Shown here in pieces: positions 34,616-43,923 of a stretch of DNA of 64,000 nt (positions are counted from its first letter, which is position 1; each line of letters begins with the position of its first letter). This DNA is from Sphingomonas aurea (lineage in GTDB: Bacteria; Pseudomonadota; Alphaproteobacteria; Sphingomonadales; Sphingomonadaceae), in contig NZ_JAUUDS010000003.1 in NCBI RefSeq assembly GCF_030678875.1, positions 1 through 64,000 on the forward strand. The letters are read 5' to 3'. Both the position numbers and the translations under genes were made by a program. Below the pieces are notes generated by a model that saw only the letters and a list, made by a program, of their open reading frames with translations, did no database searches and had not been told where the DNA came from.

Positions 34616-34978
34616 TCAGGCCAGTCGGTTCACCGCCTCCATGAACCGCGACAGGCTGATCGGCTTCGACACATAGGCGTCAGCCCCCGCGCCGCGGATC
34701 CGCTCCTCGTCCTCGCGCCCGGCATAGGCGGTGACCGCCATGATCGGGATGCGGCGCAGGCGCTCGTCGGCCTTGATCGCCAGGATCAGCTCATAGCCGG
34801 TGACGTGCGGCATCTGGATGTCCATCACGATCAGGTCGGGCATCACCGCCAGCGCGCGCGCCACCGCCTCGCGCCCGTCGCGGACCGGCTCGGCGATCCA
34901 GGCATGGGCGCGCAGCAGGTCGCAGAACAGCTTCAGGTTGAGTTCGTTGTCCTCGACAACGAGAACCTTTTTCGCCAC
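34616..34978 (-). CDS. divK: DivK-like single-domain response regulator
   Basis: About 120 residues consisting of one receiver domain and no output domain: KKVLVVEDNELNLKLFCDLL at the start, the phospho-acceptor Asp in LIVMDIQMPHVTGYE, Thr in AVTAYAG and Lys in YVSKPIS. DivK controls cell-cycle polarity with PleC/DivJ-type kinases in alphaproteobacteria. The GTG at 34978 is preferred over the ATG at 34990, since AAAGG abuts that ATG with no spacing while relatives begin with MxKKVLIVEDNE. It is divergent from the DUF3572-like gene, 31 bases apart, as in other alphaproteobacteria. Confidence 0.85.
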   Translation of the reverse strand: MAKKVLVVEDNELNLKLFCDLLRAHAWIAEPVRDGREAVARALAVMPDLIVMDIQMPHVTGYELILAIKADERLRRIPIMAVTAYAGREDEERIRGAGADAYVSKPISLSRFMEAVNRLA

Positions 34979-35009
34979 GCGTTCGATCATCCTTTCACGA
35001 CGATATGCA

Positions 35010-35282
35010 ATGAACCCCGCCAACACAAACGACAACGCGGCCGACCTGGCCCTTAACGCGCTTGCGTGGACGCTGGCTGAACCGGCGCGGGCCGAGCGGC
35101 TGCTGTCGACCACCGGATTGACGCCCGCGGACCTGCGCGCACGGATCGGCGAGCCGGCGGTATTGGCGGCGATACTCGGCTTCCTTGAGGCGCACGAGCC
35201 CGACCTGATCGCCGCCGCCGAGGCGCTGGACTGCCGCCCCGCCGCATTGGTCGCGGCGCGTGCGACACTGGAGAGCCAATGA
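35010..35282 (+). CDS. DUF3572-like protein
   Basis: A 90-residue helical protein: ADLALNALAWTLAEPARAERLLSTTG, then LTPADLRARIG and AILGFLEAHEPDL. The pattern matches DUF3572, a short alphaproteobacterial family of unknown function commonly found next to divK. Its stop overlaps the HAD gene start by four bases (ATGA). No obvious ribosome site precedes the ATG. Confidence 0.75.
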   Translation: MNPANTNDNAADLALNALAWTLAEPARAERLLSTTGLTPADLRARIGEPAVLAAILGFLEAHEPDLIAAAEALDCRPAALVAARATLESQ

Positions 35283-35899
35283 AGCCGCTGCTCATCACCG
35301 ACTGTGACGAGGTGCTCGTCCACATGGTCCGGCATTTCCGCGACTGGCTGGGCGAGGCGCACGCGATCGACTTCGATCTGGGCGGCGGCGACTTCACCTC
35401 CAGCATGACCCGGCGCAACGGCGCGGCGGCGCCGACGCAGGACGAGATGTGGGGCCTGCTCGGCGGCTTCTTCCCGGCGGAAATGGCGCGGCAGACGCTG
35501 GTGCCCGGCGCCGCGGAGGCGCTGCGCGCGCTGGCGGCGCAGGCCGACATCGTCATCCTCACCAACCTGTCGGACGCCTGCCACGCTGCGCGCGTCCAGC
35601 AGCTCGCCGCCTTCGGCATTCCGCACCGCGTCGTCTGCAACCAGGGCGGCAAGGGTCAGCCGGTGGCGGCGCTGGTCGCCGAGCATGGCGATCCGGTGAC
35701 GGTGTTCGTCGACGATCTGGCCGTCCACCACGACTCGGTCGCGCGCCACGCGCCGGGCGTCCACCGCCTGCACATGATCGCCGAACCGCTGCTCGCCGCC
35801 GCCATGCCCCCCGCCCCCGCGGCGCACGCGCGGATCGACGACTGGGTCGAGGCGCGGGACTGGATCGAGGCGCGCTTCGCGGCGCGGATGGCAGCGTAA
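35279..35899 (+). CDS. HAD superfamily hydrolase
   Basis: A 206-residue HAD-fold phosphatase. Motif I is DCDEVLV (Asp 8 and Asp 10 as nucleophile and acid/base), motif II is ILTNLSD, and motif IV is VFVDDLAVH. The cap is small. Substrate is unknown. It is translationally coupled to the DUF3572-like gene. A repeat with a 12-C tract follows the stop. Confidence 0.83.
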   Translation: MKPLLITDCDEVLVHMVRHFRDWLGEAHAIDFDLGGGDFTSSMTRRNGAAAPTQDEMWGLLGGFFPAEMARQTLVPGAAEALRALAAQADIVILTNLSDACHAARVQQLAAFGIPHRVVCNQGGKGQPVAALVAEHGDPVTVFVDDLAVHHDSVARHAPGVHRLHMIAEPLLAAAMPPAPAAHARIDDWVEARDWIEARFAARMAA

Positions 35900-35902
35900 A
35901 TC

Positions 35903-36020
35903 TTGCCCCAATAGGGGAGCTGGCAGTCCGAACGGCTGACGGAGGGGTGTCACCCTCTCGATGGCGGTGCCCCCCCCCCCCACGCCTTCGGCAGCGGCTG
36001 CCCTCCCTTTACAGGGGAGG
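35903..36020. repeat. Intergenic repeat, GGGGAGG/TGACGGAGGGGTG family (copy 2) with C12 tract
   Basis: Shares TGACGGAGGGGTGTC and CCCTCTCGATGGCGG with the copy at 24565-24680. Twelve consecutive C residues occupy 35970-35981. Ends in CTTTACAGGGGAGG. Confidence 0.7.
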
Positions 36021-36069
36021 ATCGACAGCCCCCCTTGACCCGTTCCGCGGCTCCGGGCACCCAGCCGGC

Positions 36070-36546
36070 ATGACCGAACACATCGATCGCGCGCTCGAGC
36101 AGCTGGGCCTCTCGCTCCCGGAAGCGGCCGCCCCCGTCGCCGCCTATGTCCCCGTCGTCGAGGCTGGCGGGCTGCTCCACCTGTCGGGACAGCTGCCGTT
36201 CCGCGACGGGCAGCTCATCACCGGCCGACTGGGCGACTCGGTGTCGCTGGAGGACGGCCAGGCCGCGGCACAGGCGTGCGGGCTGATGATCGTCGCGCAG
36301 CTGAAGAAGCATCTCGGCGACCTGTCGCGGGTGCAGCGGATCGTGAAGCTGGGCGTGTTCGTCAACTCGACCGGCGACTTCACCGATCAGCCGAAGGTCG
36401 CCAATGGCGCGTCCGAGCTGATGGTCGCGCTGTTCGGCGACGCGGGCAAGCATGCCCGATCGGCGGTCGGCGTACCGGTGCTGCCACTCGGCGCGGCGGT
36501 GGAGATCGACGCGATCGTCGCGATCGGCGAACCGCTGGCAGGTTGA
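36070..36546 (+). CDS. RidA family protein (YjgF/UK114)
   Basis: A 158-residue RidA-fold protein, trimeric in the family. Blocks [49 protein letters not shown] and a final [21 protein letters not shown] match the longer YjgF group (about 150 residues, TdcF/atu1953-like). In the archetypal RidA an Arg binds the imine/enamine substrate; here the corresponding region reads [11 protein letters not shown], so imine deaminase activity should not be assumed. Confidence 0.87.
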   Translation: MTEHIDRALEQLGLSLPEAAAPVAAYVPVVEAGGLLHLSGQLPFRDGQLITGRLGDSVSLEDGQAAAQACGLMIVAQLKKHLGDLSRVQRIVKLGVFVNSTGDFTDQPKVANGASELMVALFGDAGKHARSAVGVPVLPLGAAVEIDAIVAIGEPLAG

Positions 36547-36571
36547 CCCCGGCGCCCCTATCTGGGCGACG

Positions 36572-37702
36572 ATGACCAGCGTAACCGCTCGCCTGCACGA
36601 CGGCGTCCGCGCCATTTCCGCCGCCGAGTGGGACGCCTGCGCCGGCCCCGGCAACCCGTTCGTCGGCCATGCCTTTCTGGCGGCGCTGGAGGAGTCGGGC
36701 TCGGTCGGCGGCCGGTCCGGATGGCAGCCGCTGCCGATCGTGGTCGACGGCGTCGACGGCCGCCCCGCCGCCATCGCACCCGCCTATGCCAAGAGCCACA
36801 GCCAGGGCGAGTATGTCTTCGACCATGGCTGGGCGGATGCGTGGGAGCGGGCCGGTGGCAGCTACTATCCCAAGCTCCAGATCGCCGCGCCGTTCAGCCC
36901 GGTGCCCGGCCCGCGCCTGCTGCTGCGCGACCCTGCCGCTGCCCCGGCACTGATCGGGGCGATCGAGGCGGTGGTCGACCAGAACGGCCTGTCCTCCGCC
37001 CACGCCACCTTCATCGCCGAGGATCAGGTGCCGCTGTTCGAGGCGGCAGGCTGGCTGATCCGACTGGGCACGCAGTTCCATTGGGCGAACCGCGACTATG
37101 TGACTTTCGATGACTTTCTGGCCGATCTGGCCAGTCGCAAGCGCAAGGCGATCCGCAAGGAACGCGCCGCCGCGGTCGAGGGGCTGACGATCCGCCACCT
37201 GACCGGTGCCGCGATCGAGCCGCGCCACTGGGACGCGTTCTGGCGCTTCTACCAGGATACCGGCAGCCGCAAATGGGGCCGCCCGTACCTGACCCGCACC
37301 TTCTTCCCGCTGCTGGGGCAGGCGCTGGACGAGCGCGTGCTGCTGATCCTGGCGGAGCGGGACGGGGTGCCGATCGCGGGGGCGCTGAACCTGATCGGCG
37401 ACGATGCCCTCTACGGCCGGTACTGGGGCGCGACAGAGGAGGTGCCGTTCCTCCATTTCGAACTATGCTATTATCAGGCGATCGACGCGGCGATCGCGCG
37501 CGGCCTGTCGCGGGTCGAGGCGGGGGCGCAGGGCGAACACAAGCTGGCGCGCGGCTATGTCCCCGTGCCGACCTGGTCGGCGCATTACATTCCGGACCCG
37601 AACTTCCACCGCGCCGTAGCCGATTTCCTGGAGCGCGAGCGCGAGGGCGTCGCCGCCGACGCGGACTATCTGACGACGCTGGCGCCGTTCCGCCGCGGGT
37701 GA
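36572..37702 (+). CDS. Peptidogalycan/FemAB-like GNAT family protein (COG3146)
   Basis: A 376-residue protein with two GNAT-like folds, of the COG3146 (DUF482) family often called peptidogalycan biosynthesis protein. Typical blocks are GNPFVGHAFLAALEESGS, YVFDHGWADAWERAGG, YYPKLQIAAPFSPVPGPR, RKRKAIRKERAA and HFELCYYQAIDAAIARGL, then EAGAQGEHKLARGY. Enzymatic activity is not established in the family; aminoacyl transfer is suggested by fold. Its 3' end overlaps the convergent membrane protein gene by 37 bases. Confidence 0.86.
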   Translation: MTSVTARLHDGVRAISAAEWDACAGPGNPFVGHAFLAALEESGSVGGRSGWQPLPIVVDGVDGRPAAIAPAYAKSHSQGEYVFDHGWADAWERAGGSYYPKLQIAAPFSPVPGPRLLLRDPAAAPALIGAIEAVVDQNGLSSAHATFIAEDQVPLFEAAGWLIRLGTQFHWANRDYVTFDDFLADLASRKRKAIRKERAAAVEGLTIRHLTGAAIEPRHWDAFWRFYQDTGSRKWGRPYLTRTFFPLLGQALDERVLLILAERDGVPIAGALNLIGDDALYGRYWGATEEVPFLHFELCYYQAIDAAIARGLSRVEAGAQGEHKLARGYVPVPTWSAHYIPDPNFHRAVADFLEREREGVAADADYLTTLAPFRRG

Positions 37703-39267
37703 GGCAACAGCACCGGCGGCGGCTGGGTCCGGTCGTCGATCCGGTAGAGCGTATCGCGACCGTTGCTCCAGATCGGCGTCATGCCCTTGACCAGCGCCGG
37801 GTCGAAGACCGGCGGATTGAGCAGCCAGACATAATCGAACGCGTTGCGCGGGAAGTTGTTGAGCGACATCGCGATCGGGCGCCACCACTCGCCGCGACAG
37901 CGCCGGTCGGTGACCACCTGCGACGGGTCATGGGCATAGCCGCCCGCCGCGAAGTAACGCGCGGTCAGCTGCTGCGCACCGGCCATCGACCATTGGTCGT
38001 TGGTATAGGCCAGCTTGCGCTCCAGCAGCAGTCCGGGGACATGCTCCAGCCGCGAATAGGCCCAGTCGTCCTGGCAGCGGCGACCGACGAAGCTGACGAC
38101 GCGGGCACGATCCGGCAGCTTGTCGAGCGCGGTCAGCACGCTGTCGTAGCGCTGGTCGTAGAGCCAGTAGCTCCAGGTCGTCCCCGCCAGTCGCGCACCC
38201 CAGAAGGCGAGGCCCAGCATGGCGAGCGTCGCCATGCTGCGCATCGACACGCCGGGCCGCGGGCGCAGCGCGATCACCGCGATCGCCAGCACGAACGGCG
38301 CCAGCCGCATATCGGCATAGGCCGAGCCGAACACGATCCGCGGCAGCAGCAGGAACATCGCTGCCAGAAAGGCTGCCGACAGCGCCAGGTTGCGCGAATA
38401 GACGATCCGCTTGTCGCGCACCCCCTTCACCAGGATCGCGAACAGGACGCACGCGGACAGGATGTCCCACAGCATCCAGCGATCGCGCAGCACCATCAGC
38501 ACCCAGCTGTACTTGGCGTTCCAGTTGAACCAGTCGGCGGTCTGGCCGGTGACATGGTCGCCCGACCGCCAGAAGATCATCAGCGCCATCGGCAGGGCGA
38601 GCGGAATGCAGCCGAGCCCGGCCCGGATCCATGATTCGAGCCAGTGGCCGCCCTGGCGATCCTTGCGCAGATCGTGCTGGCGGATCATCTCCGCCGAGAA
38701 GGCGAGCACGCCGAGCACGCCCCAGCCAAAGGTGTGGCAAACCCACAAGGCGCACGACACCGGCACGAACACCAGCGCCCGGAAGCGCAGCCGGCCAAGC
38801 CGCGCCAGCCGCAACCACCAGGCGAACAGGTTGAGCGCCAGCGCCATCGACAGCGCGAAGTTCACGAAGCCGAACTGGAAGGGATAGCTGTATGCCAGCG
38901 GCAGCGCGAACAGCGCGGTCGCGGGGATGCGGCCATGCACCTCGCGCGCGATCCACAGCAGCCCGGTGACGGTCAGCACCGGGATGGCGATGACGATCAG
39001 CTTCACCGCCGGCTCCAGCCCCATCAGATGGGCGAGCGGGATGACGAGCAGATCGATGCCGAGATTGCCGATCAGCGACCAGCGGAAATCATACCAGCGG
39101 TGCAGCCAGGGATTGTCGCCGATGACCAGCGACACGCGATAGCGCGCCATGTGTCCCGGCAGGTCGACCAGCGGCGGAATGTCGGGCCAGAGCAACGGGA
39201 TGGTGGCGGCCAGCGCCATTGCGACGACGAACCAGCGCGTCTGCCACCAATGCAGCTTTTCCCCCAT
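37666..39267 (-). CDS. Large polytopic membrane protein, possible GT-C-type
   Basis: A 533-residue membrane protein from ATG 39267. About ten to twelve helices lie in the first 400 residues, followed by a soluble C-terminal region of about 140 residues with Cys (GRRCQDDWAY, DRRCRGEWW). The early PPLVDLPGHMARY, with an Asp in the first external loop, recalls GT-C glycosyltransferases that use a lipid-linked sugar, but this is only a suggestion. No close family recognised. It ends convergent with the GNAT gene, and a repeat precedes it upstream at 39356. Confidence 0.72.
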   Translation of the reverse strand: MGEKLHWWQTRWFVVAMALAATIPLLWPDIPPLVDLPGHMARYRVSLVIGDNPWLHRWYDFRWSLIGNLGIDLLVIPLAHLMGLEPAVKLIVIAIPVLTVTGLLWIAREVHGRIPATALFALPLAYSYPFQFGFVNFALSMALALNLFAWWLRLARLGRLRFRALVFVPVSCALWVCHTFGWGVLGVLAFSAEMIRQHDLRKDRQGGHWLESWIRAGLGCIPLALPMALMIFWRSGDHVTGQTADWFNWNAKYSWVLMVLRDRWMLWDILSACVLFAILVKGVRDKRIVYSRNLALSAAFLAAMFLLLPRIVFGSAYADMRLAPFVLAIAVIALRPRPGVSMRSMATLAMLGLAFWGARLAGTTWSYWLYDQRYDSVLTALDKLPDRARVVSFVGRRCQDDWAYSRLEHVPGLLLERKLAYTNDQWSMAGAQQLTARYFAAGGYAHDPSQVVTDRRCRGEWWRPIAMSLNNFPRNAFDYVWLLNPPVFDPALVKGMTPIWSNGRDTLYRIDDRTQPPPVLLPHPRRNGASVVR

Positions 39268-39355
39268 TCGCACAGCCTTAGGACGATGGACTCGGTGGCG
39301 CAACGTGGTTGCGGTGGATGGTCGAAGGGTGACGTCTCGCCACGCCTTCCTCTTC

Positions 39356-39433
39356 CGTCATTGCGAGCGCAGCGAAGCGATCCAGGGCATCACGCGCGGC
39401 GCTATGGATTGCTTCGCTGCGCTCGCAATGACG
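39356..39433. repeat. Inverted repeat, CATTGCGAGCGCAGCGAAG family
   Basis: Arms of 29 bases (39356-39384 and 39405-39433) are complementary with one mismatch, with a 20-base spacer. The repeat lies upstream of the membrane protein gene and just downstream of argG, where it may end the argG transcript. Confidence 0.8.
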
Positions 39434-39437
39434 AGGA

Positions 39438-40658
39438 TCAGCGGTCCCGCCGCCCCAGCAGGCGCAGGCGCAGCGCGTTCAGCTTGATGAAGCCCGCCGC
39501 GTCGCGCTGGTCGTACGCACCCTGGTCGTCCTCGAACGTCACCACCTTCTCGCTGTAGAGCGAGTGGGGTGACTTGCGGCCGGTGACGCTGCACGACCCC
39601 TTGTAGAGCTTCAGCCGGACGGTGCCCGACACCTTGGCCTGGCTGTAATCCACCGCCGCCTGCAGCATCTCGCGCTCTGGCGAGAACCAGAAGCCGTTAT
39701 AGACCAGTTCGGCATAGCGCGGCGCCAGCTCGTCCTTCAGGTGCGCGGCGCCGCGATCGAGCGTGATCTGCTCGATCCCGCGATGCGCCATCGCATAGAT
39801 GGTGCCGCCCGGCGTCTCGTACATGCCGCGGCTCTTCATGCCGACGAAGCGGTTCTCGACCAGGTCGAGCCGGCCGATGCCATGCTTGCGGCCGAGGTCG
39901 TTGAGCGCCGCCAGCAGCGTCGCCGGGCTCATCGCCTCCCCGTTCAGCGCGACGCCGTCACCACGTTCGAAATCGATCGTGATCGTCTCGGGTGCGTCGG
40001 GCGCATCCTCGGGGTTCACGGTGCGCGAGTAGACGTAATCCGGCACTTCGTCCCACGGATCCTCCAGCACCTTGCCCTCGGACGAGGTGTGGAGCAGGTT
40101 CGCGTCGGTCGAGAACGGCGCCTCTCCGCGCTTGTCCTTCGACACCGGGATCTGGTGCGATTCGGCGAACTCGATCAGGCGGGTGCGGCTGGTCAGGTCC
40201 CACTCGCGCCACGGCGCGATGACCTTGATGTCGGGGGCGAGCGCGTAATAGCCCAGCTCGAAACGGACCTGGTCGTTGCCCTTGCCGGTAGCGCCGTGGC
40301 TGACCGCGTCGGCGCCGACCTGGCGCGCGATCTCGATCTGGCGCTTGGCGATCAGCGGCCGCGCGATCGAGGTGCCGAGCAGGTATGTCCCCTCGTACAG
40401 CGCGTTCGACCGCATCATCGGGAAGACGTAATCCCGGACGAATTCCTCGCGCAGGTCGTCGATGAAGATGTGCTCGGGCTTCACGCCCATCAGCTCGGCC
40501 TTGGCGCGGGCCGGCTCCAGCTCCTCGCCCTGCCCCAGGTCGGCGGTGAAGGTGACCACCTCGCAGCCATATTCCTGCTGCAGCCACTTCAGGATGACGC
40601 TGGTGTCGAGACCGCCCGAATAGGCGAGGACGACCTTCTTGATGCCGCTATCGTTCAT
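39438..40658 (-). CDS. argG: Argininosuccinate synthase
   Basis: A 406-residue enzyme joining citrulline and aspartate with ATP in arginine synthesis. The N-type ATP motif [16 protein letters not shown] is at residues 8-23. Other signatures are [13 protein letters not shown] near residue 118, APWREWD and the terminal tetramerisation helix. Length matches the family. Cytoplasmic. The stop lies five bases beyond an inverted repeat. Confidence 0.97.
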   Translation of the reverse strand: MNDSGIKKVVLAYSGGLDTSVILKWLQQEYGCEVVTFTADLGQGEELEPARAKAELMGVKPEHIFIDDLREEFVRDYVFPMMRSNALYEGTYLLGTSIARPLIAKRQIEIARQVGADAVSHGATGKGNDQVRFELGYYALAPDIKVIAPWREWDLTSRTRLIEFAESHQIPVSKDKRGEAPFSTDANLLHTSSEGKVLEDPWDEVPDYVYSRTVNPEDAPDAPETITIDFERGDGVALNGEAMSPATLLAALNDLGRKHGIGRLDLVENRFVGMKSRGMYETPGGTIYAMAHRGIEQITLDRGAAHLKDELAPRYAELVYNGFWFSPEREMLQAAVDYSQAKVSGTVRLKLYKGSCSVTGRKSPHSLYSEKVVTFEDDQGAYDQRDAAGFIKLNALRLRLLGRRDR

Positions 40659-40769
40659 GGGTCGCGCCCCTATGCGCTCGCACGCGCGGGCGCAACCTCT
40701 CGCTGGCGTTCAGCCGCGATGCAGCCGGCAAGGCGCACGGACGCGCATCCTTCTCCGGAGAATTCGCCG

Positions 40770-41153
40770 ATGCGCCTCGTCGTTGCCGCCCTGCCCCTGA
40801 TTTCGCTGCTCGCCCTGCCTGCCGCCGCGCAGGAGACCCGCGCCTCGGCAGCGGCCAAGTTCAAGACCGAGTTCGCCCTGTCCGACACCAATAAGGACGG
40901 CGTCCTGACCCGCACCGAGGTGCAGGCCCGGATCGCGCGGATGGGCGCGGGTGCGAAGAAGATCGACCGGGTCCACGCCAAGCGCCTGAGCGACCTGTGG
41001 TTCGACAAGGCCGATGCGAACAAGGACGGCAAGGTCACCCAGGCCGAGGCACAGGCGCTACTCGCCGCCACCTTCGCGAAGTACGACGCCAACAAGGACG
41101 GCAGGATCGGCGGCGACGAGCGCGCTGCGGCGAAGAAGGACGCGGGGCGGTAG
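40770..41153 (+). CDS. Secreted EF-hand calcium-binding protein
   Basis: A 127-residue protein with a signal peptide (MRLVVAALPLISLLALPAAAQ) and three EF-hand loops: DTNKDGVLTRTE, DANKDGKVTQAE and DANKDGRIGGDE, each with Asp at positions 1, 3 and 5 and Glu at 12. GGAG lies nine bases before the ATG. Probably a periplasmic or extracellular calcium sensor/buffer. A long perfect inverted repeat follows directly. Confidence 0.87.
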   Translation: MRLVVAALPLISLLALPAAAQETRASAAAKFKTEFALSDTNKDGVLTRTEVQARIARMGAGAKKIDRVHAKRLSDLWFDKADANKDGKVTQAEAQALLAATFAKYDANKDGRIGGDERAAAKKDAGR

Positions 41154-41154
41154 C

Positions 41155-41193
41155 TGCTCGGTCATGCCGGGCTGGCCCCGGCATGACCGAGCA
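41155..41193. terminator. Perfect 17-base inverted repeat between convergent genes
   Basis: Arms 41155-41171 and 41177-41193 with loop CTGGC, containing the ATGCCGGG core of the repeat family at 20376 and 56646. It sits between the EF-hand gene stop and the cfa stop, so it may terminate both transcripts. Confidence 0.65.
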
Positions 41194-41201
41194 ACGCGCG
41201 G

Positions 41202-42425
41202 CTACCCCCGCAGCGCGTCCTCCGCCTCGCCGATATAGTCCCGCGTCAGCGGCACGGTCAGCCGCTGTTTCGACAGCTGGATCTGATAGTTGCACATGCC
41301 GCCCGTCCGGAACGCCGCCGCCGCGCCCGCCAGGTAGAAGGTCCAGAGTCGATAGAAGCGCTCGTCATAGAGCGCTACGATCTGGTCCTTCGCCGCGACC
41401 GTGCGGTCGTACCAGTGGTCGATAGTCAGCGCGTAATGGACGCGCAGCACCTCGACATCGGTCGGGAACAGGCGCGTCCCCTCATAGCCGCGGACGATCT
41501 CCGACAGGGCGGGGTTATAGCCGCCGGGGAAGATGTACTTGGTCGTGAAGCTGTCTGTGACGCCCGGTCCACCCATCCGGCCGATGGTGTGGAGCAGCAT
41601 CACGCCGTCGTCCGCCAGCAGGTCGCGGCACTGGCGAAAGAACGCCTTGTAGTGCGCCGGCCCGACATGCTCGAACATGCCGACCGACACGATCCGGTCG
41701 AACTTGCCGGTGACGTGGCGATAGTCGATCAGCTCGAACCGCACCTTGTCGGCGACGCCGGCCGCCTCGGCCCGGGCGCGGGCGACCTTCAGCTGCTCTT
41801 CCGACAGGGTGACGCCCAGTACCTCGGCACCGGTCTTCTGGTGAAGGTACAGGGCCATCCCACCCCAGCCGCAGCCGATGTCGAGCACGGTCATGCCGGG
41901 CTTCAGCAGCAGCTTGGCGGCGATATGCGCCTTCTTGTCGGCCTGGGCCTGCTCCAGCGGGTTGGCCGGATCGGTGAAATAGGCGCAGCTATACTGCCGG
42001 TCGGCGTCGAGGAAGAGGTCGTAGAGCCGGCCCGAAAGGTCGTAATGATGGGCGACGTTCCGCTTCGACCGGCGCGCCATGTTGATCCGGTCGAGCCGGT
42101 GGATCAACGCCCCCGCCGCCCGGACCGGCAGCGACGGATGCAGCCCCCCGCCCCGCTCCCACGGGCTGTTGCCCTTCAGTAGAGAGACGAGGTCGCGTAT
42201 ATCGCCCTGCTCGATCACCAGCCGCCCGTCCATGAACGCCTCCGCGGCGCCCAGCGCCGGGTGGCGGACGATTCGGCCGGTGACCCCGGCATCGGCGAAG
42301 CGGATGGTCACGTCGGGCAACGCCGGATCGGGCTTGCCCATCGTCAGCCGCCGCCCGTCGGCGTGGATCACGGTGAGCTGCCCGCGCTTGACCTGCCGCG
42401 CCAGGAAACGATCGATCAGAGCCAT
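41202..42425 (-). CDS. cfa: Cyclopropane-fatty-acyl-phospholipid synthase
   Basis: A 407-residue SAM-dependent enzyme that methylenates unsaturated fatty acyl chains in membrane lipids. The N-terminal lipid-binding part contains VTIRFADAGVTGRI. The SAM motif VLDIGCGWGGMALYL is near residue 183, followed by GVTLSEEQ, VSVGMFEHVG, YIFPGGYNP and a C-terminal HWYDR. Length and motifs are complete. The start ATG is at 42425. Confidence 0.93.
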   Translation of the reverse strand: MALIDRFLARQVKRGQLTVIHADGRRLTMGKPDPALPDVTIRFADAGVTGRIVRHPALGAAEAFMDGRLVIEQGDIRDLVSLLKGNSPWERGGGLHPSLPVRAAGALIHRLDRINMARRSKRNVAHHYDLSGRLYDLFLDADRQYSCAYFTDPANPLEQAQADKKAHIAAKLLLKPGMTVLDIGCGWGGMALYLHQKTGAEVLGVTLSEEQLKVARARAEAAGVADKVRFELIDYRHVTGKFDRIVSVGMFEHVGPAHYKAFFRQCRDLLADDGVMLLHTIGRMGGPGVTDSFTTKYIFPGGYNPALSEIVRGYEGTRLFPTDVEVLRVHYALTIDHWYDRTVAAKDQIVALYDERFYRLWTFYLAGAAAAFRTGGMCNYQIQLSKQRLTVPLTRDYIGEAEDALRG

Positions 42426-42455
42426 GTTCGGCTGCTACCGCACCGGGCACCGCTG

Positions 42456-43199
42456 TCAAATGCCCGCGTACCAGTCGTAATCGACATTATCTTCCCAGTA
42501 CCCGCCCTTGCCCTGTCCTATTCCGGCCAGACTGGCGATCGCGTCGATCCGCATCAGATATTTGGCATGCTTGTACCCCAGCTGCCGTTCGACCCTCAGG
42601 CGGCAGGGCGCACCGTTCATCACCGGCAGGAACCGGTCGTTGAGCGCCCAGGCGAGGATGGTCTGCGGGTGGAAGGCGTCGACCAGGTCGATCGTCTCGT
42701 AATAGGGCACGCCGCCATACAGGTCGGCGCAGGTGAACATGACGTAGCGCGCCGCGTCGCGCAGCCCGGCGGCGCGGAGCACGGTGGCGAGCTGCGGCCC
42801 CTGCCACTTGGCGATCGCGCTCCACCCCTCGACACAGTCGTGGCGGGTGATCTGCGCGCGCTGCGGCATCGCGCCGAGATCGGCGAGCGACAGCGACAGG
42901 GGCCGCGCGACCAGCCCGCCGACCGTCAGCCGCCAGTCGGCGAACTTGCCGGCGCGCAGCGCGGCATAGTTTGCCGTCCCCGGATCGCGGGTGCCGTTGG
43001 GGCGAAAGAAGGGCGAGCGCTGCGCGGCGTCGAACTCGGGGGCCAGCGCACTCCGGTCCATCAGCGCGCGTTGCAGTCCGCGCTGCATATCCTCGCCGGC
43101 GAACAGGATGCGGCGGGCGGCGGGCACCTGCACCACCCGGTCGCATCCGGCGAGCAGCAGCCCGGCGCCCCCGCCGATCAGCGTGCGACGCCCGATCAT
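42456..43199 (-). CDS. Molybdopterin-dependent oxidoreductase, sulfite oxidase fold
   Basis: A 247-residue exported enzyme. The N-terminus MIGRRTLIGGGAGLLLAGCD has a twin-arginine pair and also a lipobox (LAGC, Cys 19), so the protein may be folded before export and lipid-anchored. The domain carries the cofactor-binding Cys 122 in RHDCVEGWSAIAKWQG and the block YVMFTCADLYGG. It overlaps the cytochrome b gene upstream by four bases (ATGA). Related enzymes oxidise sulfite or reduce sulfoxides; the substrate here is undetermined. Confidence 0.85.
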   Translation of the reverse strand: MIGRRTLIGGGAGLLLAGCDRVVQVPAARRILFAGEDMQRGLQRALMDRSALAPEFDAAQRSPFFRPNGTRDPGTANYAALRAGKFADWRLTVGGLVARPLSLSLADLGAMPQRAQITRHDCVEGWSAIAKWQGPQLATVLRAAGLRDAARYVMFTCADLYGGVPYYETIDLVDAFHPQTILAWALNDRFLPVMNGAPCRLRVERQLGYKHAKYLMRIDAIASLAGIGQGKGGYWEDNVDYDWYAGI

Positions 43200-43897
43200 T
43201 CGGGCACCCGCCAGCGCCCGGTCAGCATCGAGCGTACCTCGTTCAGCGGTCCGGCGAGGATGACCAGGACGAGGTGGACGATCGTGAACAGCCCGATGCC
43301 CGTCGCCGTCAGGAAGTGGATCGACCGCGCCGACTGCCGCCCGCCGAACAGGTCGAGCACCCACGGCCATGCCGCGTTCATCCCCGGCGACAGCGCGATG
43401 CCGGTCAGGATCGCCAGCGGCAAGGCGACGAAGATGACGAGAATGTACGACAGCTTCTGGAAGATGTTGTAGTCGCGCGGCCGCTCCGGATCATGGAAGC
43501 GGAAATCCAGATGGGCGCGGAAATCGGCCCGCAGGTGCGCCGCCGAAAGCTCGCGCCGGTGCAGCCGCAGGTCGCGCGCGAAATGGCGATTGACGAGGCT
43601 CCAGACCATATAGGCGAGCAGCCCGAACCCCAGCACCAGTGCGAAGAACAGGTGCCAACGCCGCGAGATGGCCAGGTTGTAGCTCGCCGGGATGGTGATC
43701 CAGCCGGGAAAGCGCGGCAGCTCCAGCCAGGCCGGGTCGAAGTTCGCACCATACCGCCCCCAATAGAGCCGCGGATGCGCGTTGGAGATGCCGAGGCCGG
43801 AGCCGAGCAGGATGAAGATCGCGACCGCGTTCACCCAGTGCCAGATGCGGGTGCCGATCGCGTGGCGGCGAATGATCGTGCCGGGGGGTGCGTCCAT
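43196..43897 (-). CDS. Cytochrome b561/b6-type membrane subunit
   Basis: A 233-residue four-helix cytochrome starting from ATG 43897 with MDAPPGTIIRRHAIGTRIWHW. Haem-ligand candidates are His in TRIWHWVNAVAIF, in RRWHLFFALVLGF, and in RSIHFLTATGIGLFTIVH. It resembles the Ni/Fe-hydrogenase b-type/DUF4405-like cytochromes and would pass electrons between the quinone pool and the coupled molybdopterin enzyme. Upstream residues in the same frame are not conserved. It is divergent from the flavin reductase gene, only 26 bases apart. Confidence 0.83.
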   Translation of the reverse strand: MDAPPGTIIRRHAIGTRIWHWVNAVAIFILLGSGLGISNAHPRLYWGRYGANFDPAWLELPRFPGWITIPASYNLAISRRWHLFFALVLGFGLLAYMVWSLVNRHFARDLRLHRRELSAAHLRADFRAHLDFRFHDPERPRDYNIFQKLSYILVIFVALPLAILTGIALSPGMNAAWPWVLDLFGGRQSARSIHFLTATGIGLFTIVHLVLVILAGPLNEVRSMLTGRWRVPE

Positions 43898-43923
43898 TGC
43901 CGCGATGTAGCAGTTATCTGCGC

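Noticed and set aside
42456..43897. MsrP-MsrQ methionine sulfoxide reductase pair
   Set aside because: The membrane partner is a b561-like cytochrome, not an MsrQ-type protein, and the molybdopterin enzyme is shorter than MsrP. The substrate is left open.
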